From NCBI GenBank assembly GCA_025966295.1, contig JAOPVD010000011.1, positions 1 through 5,333 of the forward strand: a stretch of 5,333 bases of DNA, written 5' to 3'. Every line of letters begins with the position of its first letter. Position 1 is the stretch's first letter. The stretch comes from Frankiales bacterium. GTDB lineage: Bacteria > Actinomycetota > Actinomycetes > Mycobacteriales > SCTD01. The position numbers and the translations under genes were made by a program. Positions 1 to 5,333 of this stretch are shown here, in pieces. The notes beneath the pieces are model-generated. The model was not told the origin of the DNA. It made no database searches and saw nothing but the letters and a program-made list of their open reading frames with translations.

Positions 1-117
1 GGCTTGGTGGACGCCGTGGTGAGCCGGCCGGGGGAGCGGGCCGCCGCGACCCTCGCCGGGCAGGGCCTGGAGGTGCTGCTCCAGCAGAAGTGGCTGGCCG
101 CCTGCTCGCGCAAGTGA
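1..117 (+). CDS. C-terminal end of an unidentified protein (5' truncated)
   Basis: The window opens inside a reading frame that gives 38 residues ending in QQKWLAACSRK and a TGA stop at 115-117. All 38 codons end in G or C, as expected of a real gene in this genome, while frame 2 stops early. The fragment looks helical and soluble, with no membrane segment. I do not recognise the family. In many actinobacteria the gene before dapF is miaA (tRNA dimethylallyltransferase), but this tail does not resemble the MiaA C-termini I know, so I do not assign it. The stop is one codon before the dapF start and in the same frame, which suggests a shared transcript with dapF. Confidence 0.75.
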   Translation, partial: GLVDAVVSRPGERAAATLAGQGLEVLLQQKWLAACSRK

Positions 118-120
118 CCG

Positions 121-918
121 GTGCGTACGCTGCCTGTCGTGCGCTTCCTGAAGGGCCATGGCACGGAGAACGACTTCGTGCTCCTGCCCGACCCCGACGG
201 CACCCTCGTGCTGACCCCAGAGCTGGTGCAGCGGCTGTGCGACCGCCGGTCCGGCATCGGCGGTGACGGCGTGCTCCGGGTCGTCCCGGCGGCGCTCGAG
301 CCCGACGGAGCGGCGTACGCCGAGGAGTCCCACTGGTTCATGGACTACCGCAACGCCGACGGCTCGATCGCCGAGATGTGCGGCAACGGGGTGCGGGTGT
401 ACGCCCGCTACCTCGTCGACGCCGGCCTCGCGCAACCCGGCCGGATGCTGCTGGCCACCCGCGGCGGGGTGAAGGAGGTGCACGTCGAGCCGGCCTCCGT
501 CGTGGTCGACATGGGACCGGCCGTCGTCGGCGAGCCGCTCGAGGTCGACGGCGCACCCGCCGTGTTCGTCGACATGGGCAACCCGCACGCCGTCGTGCAC
601 GTCGCCTCCGTCGACGGCCTCGGCGAGCTGGACCCCGACCGCAAGGACCTCAACGTCGAGTACGTCGAGGACGTCGGCCCGACGCACCTGCGGATGCGGG
701 TGCACGAGCGCGGCGTCGGCGAGACCCGCTCCTGCGGCACCGGTGCCTGCGCCGCCGTGGTGGCGACCGTGCTGCGGACCGGCACCCCGCGCGGGCAGGC
801 CTACCAGGTCGACGTGCCGGGCGGTCGGCTGCTGGTGACCTGGCGCGAGGACGGCCACGTGAGCTTGGAGGGACCGGCGGTGCTGGTGGCCGAGGGGGAG
901 TGGCGACGTGACGCCTGA
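121..918 (+). CDS. dapF: Diaminopimelate epimerase DapF
   Basis: This is the cytoplasmic, PLP-independent racemase that converts LL-diaminopimelate to meso-diaminopimelate, the lysine precursor and peptidoglycan cross-linking residue. At 265 aa it is close to the usual family length of about 270-290 aa. Family signatures are intact: KGHGTENDF near the N-terminus (residues 11-19), YRNADGS (76-82), MCGNGVR with the first catalytic cysteine at Cys87, GNPH (153-156), and ETRSCGTGAC with the second catalytic cysteine at Cys205. Both halves of the two-domain epimerase fold are therefore present and the enzyme should be active. The start is GTG at 121, since an in-frame TGA lies at 115-117. A second GTG at 139 would give MRFLKGHGTENDF, which looks more like typical DapF N-termini. 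Neither has a convincing Shine-Dalgarno sequence, so the start is uncertain by six codons. Translation may depend on ribosomes finishing the upstream gene. Confidence 0.97.
   Translation: MRTLPVVRFLKGHGTENDFVLLPDPDGTLVLTPELVQRLCDRRSGIGGDGVLRVVPAALEPDGAAYAEESHWFMDYRNADGSIAEMCGNGVRVYARYLVDAGLAQPGRMLLATRGGVKEVHVEPASVVVDMGPAVVGEPLEVDGAPAVFVDMGNPHAVVHVASVDGLGELDPDRKDLNVEYVEDVGPTHLRMRVHERGVGETRSCGTGACAAVVATVLRTGTPRGQAYQVDVPGGRLLVTWREDGHVSLEGPAVLVAEGEWRRDA
892..900 (+). promoter_or_regulatory. Ribosome binding site for the SCO6745-family gene
   Basis: A purine-rich GAGGGGGAG lies inside the end of dapF and finishes 7 bases before the GTG at 908. It matches the anti-Shine-Dalgarno well and supports that GTG as the start, even though it overlaps dapF by 11 bases. 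Confidence 0.7.
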
Positions 919-1633
919 GGAGTGCGTGCGCGGCATCGCCGGGCCGGTCGGCAAGCTCGGGGGCGCCTGGATGTTCGACGCGGCCGTGAACGCCCGCGGC
1001 GCCGAGCTCGGCCTGCGCACCTGGGCCTGGTACCACTGCGGCCGCGGCGGGGTGCTCGGCAACCCCGACCCGTCGGTGGTGGTCGCGGCCTTCGGGTTCT
1101 TCCCGCCGGACCAGCAGATCAAGGCCTGGAACCGCGGCGTGGCCGTGATGGACCCGGCCGCCATCGCCGAGGAGTACAGCCAGGCCTGCCTGGCCTGGGG
1201 CGCCACCCGGTTCGCCGCGGTGGACCGCCCGGGGCGGCTCGCCGACCTGCTCACCAAGGCGCTGGACAGCGCCGAGGTGATCGGGCTGCCGCTGTTCGCC
1301 GGCTGGCGCGCCAAGCTGCACACCGCCGGTGACGCGGCGGACGCGAGCCGGCTGGCACTGGCGCTGCAGGCGGCCCGTGAGCACCGCGGCGGCAGCCACC
1401 TGGTGGCCGTCGCGGCCGCCGGCATCGCGCCGCTGCAGGCGGTGATGAGCGGTCGCTACGGCCCCACCAACGCCGAGTTCTTCGGCTGGCCGCAGCCGTG
1501 GCCCGACCCGCTGGTCGCCAAGGACGCGATGGTGCAGGTCGAGCAGGTCACGGACGTTCTCGTCCGCCCGGCCTTCGCGGCCCTCAGCGCCGACGAGCGG
1601 GCCGAGCTCACCACCGGCCTGCGCGCACTGTGA
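908..1633 (+). CDS. SCO6745-family protein, function unknown
   Basis: A 241-aa soluble protein with no signal peptide or membrane segment. Its layout matches the actinobacterial SCO6745 family, which some databases link to a helix-turn-helix fold. An N-terminal helical part contains WAWYHCGRGGVLG (39-51), followed by VVVAAFGFFPP (57-67). A central LPLFAGWRA (127-135) and the hallmark REHRGGSH (157-164) follow, leading into a hydrophobic AVAAAGIAPLQAVM stretch (167-180). The C-terminal third includes a conserved-looking AEFFGWPQPWPD (189-200). No catalytic motif is evident and the biochemical role of the family is not known to me. The GTG start is backed by a strong ribosome binding site and overlaps dapF by 11 bases, so the two are probably cotranscribed and translationally coupled. 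Family assignment rests on remembered motif patterns, not on a search. Confidence 0.85.
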   Translation: MTPEECVRGIAGPVGKLGGAWMFDAAVNARGAELGLRTWAWYHCGRGGVLGNPDPSVVVAAFGFFPPDQQIKAWNRGVAVMDPAAIAEEYSQACLAWGATRFAAVDRPGRLADLLTKALDSAEVIGLPLFAGWRAKLHTAGDAADASRLALALQAAREHRGGSHLVAVAAAGIAPLQAVMSGRYGPTNAEFFGWPQPWPDPLVAKDAMVQVEQVTDVLVRPAFAALSADERAELTTGLRAL

Positions 1634-1672
1634 CGCACTGAACTCCGCACGCCAGCAGGAAGCCCGTCCCCC

Positions 1673-1711
1673 CGCGTCGAACACCACGGCGACGCGTCCC
1701 ACGCGTCGCTG
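1673..1711 (+). promoter_or_regulatory. Palindrome with competing hairpins upstream of the surface-protein gene
   Basis: Within the 93-bp gap, GCGACGCGT (1689-1697) and ACGCGTCGC (1701-1709) form a perfect 9-bp inverted repeat around CCC. In RNA it extends by a G-U and a C-G pair to 1687-1711. CGCGTCG (1673-1679) can alternatively pair with CGACGCG (1690-1696) across a 10-base loop, which excludes the first hairpin. The structure ends 5 bases before the Shine-Dalgarno sequence of the next gene. It could be a DNA-binding operator, a terminator for the dapF unit (there is no T-tract), or an RNA switch. The symmetry is seen directly, but the function is inferred. Confidence 0.5.
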
Positions 1712-1716
1712 ACCCC

Positions 1717-1721
1717 GGGAG
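1717..1721 (+). promoter_or_regulatory. Ribosome binding site for the surface propeller gene
   Basis: GGGAG sits 5 bases before the ATG at 1727. It fixes that ATG as the start, directly ahead of a well-formed signal peptide. Confidence 0.75.
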
Positions 1722-1726
1722 CCCCC

Positions 1727-4700
1727 ATGCTGCTCGCCACCCGCGCCCCCCGCGCGCTGGCCCTGCTCGCCGCCACCGCCCTGGCCGCCGTACCGCTGGC
1801 CGGGCTGGTGCCCGTGTCGTCCTCGGCGGACGTCGCGGCGCCGAGCCGGGCCTGCCCGGCCGGCACGGTCGCGGGCACCAAGACCGCGGGCGCCCGCACC
1901 CAGGAGCAGAAGGCTGCCGACCCGGCGTTCCGCGACCTCGTCGGCGCCGTCGGGCAGGCCACCGCCGGCGAGCAGGTCTGCCGCCCGGTCAAGGCGCCTG
2001 AGCCGTTCCGCGAGCTCGCCCTCATGCAGGCCGAGCGCAACACCATCACGGCCGGCCCGCTCGGCTACACCCCGCAGGGTGCGCTGCGGGCCGCGATCGC
2101 GCAGCAGCAGGCGGCCGCCGCGGCGGCCGGGTCGGTGCCCGGCGCGCAGGGCAGCTTCCGGCCGGTCGGCAACACCCCGCTGCTCGCCGACGACCCGAAC
2201 GCGCCGGAGGTCAACGGGCTCGGCCTCGCCGACCAGGCCGGCCGGGTCGACAGCTACGCCTACGACGCGACCCACGACCGGCTGTTCTCCGCCCCCGGCA
2301 CCGGCGGGGTCTGGATGTCGGGCAACGTCGGCAAGTCCTGGACCTCGATCGGCGACACCCTGCCCTACCAGGCCGTCGGCGCCGTCGCGTGGAGCCGGGC
2401 CGGCAGCGCCGCGACCGGCACGCTGCTCGTGGTGTCCGGCGAGGCCTCCGCCGGCGGCAGCGTCTACACCGGTCTCGGCGGCTTCTACAGCACCGACCTC
2501 GGCAAGACCTGGCGGCAGTCCAAGGGCATCCCGGACGGCCTGATGGGCTTCGAGATCGAGGTCGACCCGACCACGCCGACCACGGTCTACGCCGCGACCA
2601 GCCAGGGGCTGTACCGCTCGACCGACACCGGCCGGACCTACACCAACGTCAAGCTGCCGACCGGCAGCTGCGCCGGCAAGACCGGCTACGGCAACATCTG
2701 CCAGAACGCCAACTGGGTCACCGACGTCCAGATCAAGGCGCCGGGCGGCGTCGGGCCGGACCGCAAGGGCGGCCAGGTGCTCGCCGCCGTCGGCTACCGC
2801 GCCGGCAAGCGGAACTACCCGGGCACCACCACGCCGCAGTCGCCCGCGAACGGGCTCTACCGCTCCGACACCGGCGCGCCGGGCAGCTTCACCATGCTCG
2901 ACGTCTCCGGCGACGGCCAGTCCCCGATCGGCTTCGCGCCGCAGGAGCGGATCGGCCGCTTCGAGCTGGGTGCGGCCACCGGCCCGCTGCAGAACCACGA
3001 CTTCGTCTACGCCATCGTCCAGGACGCGGTGCTGTTCAACGGCGGCGTACCCGGCATCGACGCCGTCGACGACACCTCGGTGACGGGGGGCGGGGTGCCC
3101 AACAGCACCGCCCTCAACGGCATCTACGTCTCCAGCAACTTCGGCACCTCCTGGACCCGGATGGCCGACGAGGTCGAGCTGCAGTCGCCGGTGACCGAGT
3201 CGGCCCTGATCGGCTACTCGCAGACCGCCGGGCTGTACGCCCCGGGCGTGCAGTCCTGGTACAACCAGTGGATCGAGCCCGACCCGACGATGGCGACCGA
3301 GTCCGGCGTCCCGACCCGGCTGGTGTTCGGTCTCGAGGAGCTGTGGGAGTCCCGGATCCCCGACCAGCCGCAGGACGGCCAGACCCAGGCCGCCGAGCCG
3401 GTCTCGTTCAAGGTGATCGGCCCGTACTTCGCCGGTGACACCTGCGGCTTCCTCGACAACCCGCTCCCGGTCTGCGTGACGCAGCAGACCGCCTCGGGCA
3501 GCCTCACCACGCACCCGGACCAGCAGAGTGGCATCTGGATCCCGCGCCCGGACCGGTCCGTGACCCTCGTCGTCGGCAACGACGGCGGCACCTACACCCA
3601 GAACGTCCCGCGCGGCCAGGCCCTCTCCAAGGAGTGGGGTCGCGGCTCGCAGAAGGGCTACAACACGCTGCTGCCCTACGACGCCTCAGCGGCCAAGGAC
3701 GGCACCGTGGCGTTCGGCCTGCAGGACAACGGGTCCGGCGTGGTGCACCCGGACGGCCGGGTCGTCGAGACCTTCGGTGGGGACGGCTTCTTCGCCGCCA
3801 TCGACCCCGACAACAGCAACGTCTACTACAACGAGACGACGCTGGCCGACATGCGCGTCACCACCGACGGCGGGCGCAGCTACACCACCATCGCCCCGCC
3901 GGTGACCAACCCGATGTTCTCCAACGCGTTCGTCATGGACCCCACTGACGCCAATCACCTGCTCACCGCGGGCCCGGAGGTCGTCGAGCGCACCCAGGGG
4001 CCGAAGGGCAGCTGGGTGGAGGTCTTCAACCTCGACACCGGCAACAGTGGCGTGACCCGGCAGATGACGGCCGTCGAGCTGCACGGTGCGGCCGCCTACG
4101 TCGGCTACTGCTCCACCTGCGACATCATCAACAAGGACCCGAACGCGGGCCTGGTGTTCGCCAGCGGCCTGGCCACCAACGTCGGTGGCAGCAAGCCGGG
4201 CAAGAAGGGCTCCCCGGACGGCTGGCACCACGCCGCCGCCAAGGGCCTGCCGGACCGCTACATCAGCGGCATCGCCGTCGACCCCGCCAACCCCAAGACC
4301 GTGTACGTCGCGCTCGCCGGGTACGCGAACCGGCAGTGGTGGCCGGTGGGGTCGTTCAACGACAAGAACCGGAACGTCGGGGAGGGCCACGTCTTCCGGT
4401 CCACCGACGCGGGTGAGACGTTCACCGACATCACCGGCACGCTGCCCGACATCCCGGCCCGCTCGCTCGAGGTGCGGGGCTCGCAGCTGCTGGTCGGCAC
4501 CGACATCGGGCTGTTCCTGTCCAGCGACACCAAGGGGTCGCGCTGGGCGGCGCTGAAGGGGCTGCCGGCCGCGCCGGTGGTGTCGGTCAAGAACTGGCCG
4601 GGCCGCCCCAACCAGGTGGTGCTCGCGACCTTCGGCCGCGGCGTGTACTCCTACACCTTCCCGGGCAAGGCCGGTCCGCCGGCCAGCCGTCCCGCGAAGC

Positions 4701-4846
4701 CCTCCTCCGCGGGCGGTGAGGGTGGGCTGGCCGCGACCGGTCTGCCGGTGGCGCTCAGCACCGCCGGTGCCCTCGCGCTGGCCGGCGGGCTGGTGCTGCT
4801 GCGCCGCCGGCGCGTGAGCTCCTCCACCTCCGAGCCGGGGGCGTAG
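1727..4846 (+). CDS. Exported Asp-box (BNR) beta-propeller protein with LAATG sortase signal
   Basis: A 1039-aa surface protein. An N-terminal signal peptide has Arg6 and Arg9, a hydrophobic core at about 11-29, and a likely cleavage after the SSSA at 31-34. Residues 35-165 form a leader region with an Ala/Gln-rich stretch (123-134). From about 167 to 978 there are repeated Asp-box-like motifs: GNVGKSW (199-205), STDLGKTW (255-262), STDTGRTY (298-305), SSNFGTSW (469-476), TTDGGRSY (712-719), STDAGETF (892-899) and SSDTKGSRW (932-940). GLQDNGS (664-670) and FGGDGFF (683-689), also seen in YVTN/BNR-like proteins, lie between them. This indicates one large or two stacked beta-propellers of the sialidase/sortilin/GH74-like type. 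A Pro/Ser/Gly linker (980-1000) leads to LAATG (1001-1005), a hydrophobic segment (about 1006-1025) and RRRR (1026-1029), a cell-wall sorting signal of the class E sortase type. Eight cysteines fall in four close pairs. I cannot identify an active site, so enzyme versus ligand-binding role is open. It may have its own promoter. Confidence 0.93.
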   Translation: MLLATRAPRALALLAATALAAVPLAGLVPVSSSADVAAPSRACPAGTVAGTKTAGARTQEQKAADPAFRDLVGAVGQATAGEQVCRPVKAPEPFRELALMQAERNTITAGPLGYTPQGALRAAIAQQQAAAAAAGSVPGAQGSFRPVGNTPLLADDPNAPEVNGLGLADQAGRVDSYAYDATHDRLFSAPGTGGVWMSGNVGKSWTSIGDTLPYQAVGAVAWSRAGSAATGTLLVVSGEASAGGSVYTGLGGFYSTDLGKTWRQSKGIPDGLMGFEIEVDPTTPTTVYAATSQGLYRSTDTGRTYTNVKLPTGSCAGKTGYGNICQNANWVTDVQIKAPGGVGPDRKGGQVLAAVGYRAGKRNYPGTTTPQSPANGLYRSDTGAPGSFTMLDVSGDGQSPIGFAPQERIGRFELGAATGPLQNHDFVYAIVQDAVLFNGGVPGIDAVDDTSVTGGGVPNSTALNGIYVSSNFGTSWTRMADEVELQSPVTESALIGYSQTAGLYAPGVQSWYNQWIEPDPTMATESGVPTRLVFGLEELWESRIPDQPQDGQTQAAEPVSFKVIGPYFAGDTCGFLDNPLPVCVTQQTASGSLTTHPDQQSGIWIPRPDRSVTLVVGNDGGTYTQNVPRGQALSKEWGRGSQKGYNTLLPYDASAAKDGTVAFGLQDNGSGVVHPDGRVVETFGGDGFFAAIDPDNSNVYYNETTLADMRVTTDGGRSYTTIAPPVTNPMFSNAFVMDPTDANHLLTAGPEVVERTQGPKGSWVEVFNLDTGNSGVTRQMTAVELHGAAAYVGYCSTCDIINKDPNAGLVFASGLATNVGGSKPGKKGSPDGWHHAAAKGLPDRYISGIAVDPANPKTVYVALAGYANRQWWPVGSFNDKNRNVGEGHVFRSTDAGETFTDITGTLPDIPARSLEVRGSQLLVGTDIGLFLSSDTKGSRWAALKGLPAAPVVSVKNWPGRPNQVVLATFGRGVYSYTFPGKAGPPASRPAKPSSAGGEGGLAATGLPVALSTAGALALAGGLVLLRRRRVSSSTSEPGA
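4727..4810 (+). other. LAATG cell-wall sorting signal (coding segment)
   Basis: This segment of the propeller gene encodes LAATG (4727-4741), then about 20 hydrophobic residues and the start of a four-arginine block. LAXTG is the motif known for class E sortases of high-GC actinobacteria, which cleave between Thr and Gly and attach the protein to peptidoglycan. The matching sortase is not in this window. Confidence 0.8.
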
Positions 4847-4855
4847 CCCCTTCCT

Positions 4856-4920
4856 GGCGACCCGTCACCGGCCGGGCGGCCCGGCGGAGGCGAAAGCCGG
4901 TCGCCGCCCGGGGCGCCGGG
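4856..4920 (+). terminator. GC-rich hairpin cluster between surface gene and hflX, possible terminator
   Basis: Beginning 10 bases after the stop of the surface gene, GCCGGG and CCCGGC (4871-4876 and 4880-4885) form a perfect 6-bp stem with a 3-base loop. GGCGAC (4856-4861) can pair with GTCGCC (4900-4905) around it. A further CCCGG/CCGGG stem lies at 4907-4920. No T-run follows, so a classical intrinsic terminator is not shown, and hairpins arise easily by chance at this GC content. The position between a surface-protein gene and a housekeeping gene makes termination plausible. Confidence 0.35.
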
Positions 4921-4963
4921 GTGCGACGATGGGGGCAGACGGGCGAGAGGACAGGCAGGTGGG

Positions 4964-5333
4964 ATGACAGAGCAGCCGCGCGACGTTGTACCAGCGATGA
5001 CTGCTGACGCCACGATCCACCTGGACCCCACCCTCGACCCCACCGACTTCAACGCCGACGAGACGCACGCCTTCCACGACCTGGAGGGCGAGGGCTTCGC
5101 GCTCGAGGAGCGCAACGCGCTCCGCCGGGTCTCCGGCATCCGCACCGACCTCGAGGACGTCACCGAGGTCGAGTACCGGCAGCTCCGCCTGGAGCGGGTC
5201 GTCCTGATGGGCGTCTACCCGCGCGGCGACGACGCCGAGACCTCGCTGTTCGAGCTCAAGGCGCTGGCCGAGACGGCCGGCTGCGAGGTGCTCGAGGGCC
5301 TGGTGCAGCGCAAGGACAACCCCGACCCCAAGT
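4964..5333 (+). CDS. hflX: GTPase HflX, N-terminal part (3' truncated)
   Basis: HflX is a cytoplasmic GTPase that binds the large ribosomal subunit and can split stalled or idle ribosomes under stress. Only the first 123 codons are present, covering a poorly conserved acidic leader (about 1-60) and the start of the HflX N-terminal domain. EVEYRQLRLERVVLMGVY (68-85) is the family signature, followed by DAETSLFELKALAETAGCEVLEGLVQRK (90-117). The GTP-binding G domain lies beyond the window. The ATG at 4964 is preferred. A weak AGGCAGG lies just upstream, and the nearby in-phase GTG-like option is blocked by a stop. ATG at 4997 (codon 12) is a possible but less supported alternative. The gene is 117 bp after the surface-protein gene and follows dapF in many actinobacteria, which supports the assignment. 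Confidence 0.93.
   Translation, partial: MTEQPRDVVPAMTADATIHLDPTLDPTDFNADETHAFHDLEGEGFALEERNALRRVSGIRTDLEDVTEVEYRQLRLERVVLMGVYPRGDDAETSLFELKALAETAGCEVLEGLVQRKDNPDPK

Noticed and set aside
91..117. LAAC lipobox-like string in the first partial gene
   Set aside because: It lies four residues from the C-terminus, so it cannot be a lipoprotein signal.
3350..3361. SRIP at residues 542-545 of the propeller protein, resembling the sialidase FRIP motif
   Set aside because: Sialidase FRIP lies near the start of the catalytic domain with an aromatic first residue. Here it is mid-protein with serine, and no arginine triad can be assigned.
650..3514. A 954-codon open frame on the minus strand
   Set aside because: It is antisense to dapF, the SCO6745-family gene and the propeller gene, all of which have recognisable family motifs. 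Its translation is Gly/Arg/Ala-rich and low in complexity. Long antisense frames are usual in very GC-rich DNA.
4742..4756. LPVAL after LAATG as a possible LPXTG-type signal
   Set aside because: It lacks the required Thr-Gly and lies at the start of the membrane segment. LAATG is the better placed motif.
4921..4963. Possible promoter for hflX around the GACGAT at 4925-4930
   Set aside because: No matching -35 element is seen at the right distance, and a six-base partial match is not enough to support a promoter call.

Overview
The window comes from a very GC-rich genome in which codon third positions are almost all G or C. Gene content and order point to a high-GC actinobacterium. A Nocardioides-like member of Propionibacteriales is my best guess, but this is an inference. 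All the genes I can support are on the + strand and tightly packed. There are no RNA genes, CRISPR arrays, insertion sequences or integration signatures, and no gene-free stretch longer than about 120 bases.

Layout: (1) bases 1-117 hold the last 38 codons of an unidentified gene. (2) dapF (diaminopimelate epimerase) begins one codon after that stop, in the same frame. (3) A SCO6745-family protein overlaps the end of dapF by 11 bases and is probably translationally coupled to it. (4) A 93-bp gap contains a near-perfect palindrome just before a good ribosome binding site. (5) A 1039-codon gene encodes an exported multi-Asp-box beta-propeller protein with a C-terminal LAATG sorting signal, a membrane segment and an RRRR tail, so it is probably sortase-E-anchored to the cell wall. 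(6) A 117-bp gap is rich in GC hairpins. (7) The first 123 codons of hflX, a ribosome-associated GTPase, run off the window end.

dapF and hflX are close neighbours in many actinobacteria, for example Mycobacterium tuberculosis. Here two extra genes sit between them. DapF makes meso-diaminopimelate for peptidoglycan and lysine, and the propeller protein would be linked to peptidoglycan, so both relate to the cell wall. A functional link is not shown. The most interesting points are the surface propeller of unknown ligand inside a housekeeping neighbourhood, and the palindrome with an alternative competing hairpin in front of it. I see no clear evidence of an entirely new multi-gene system.
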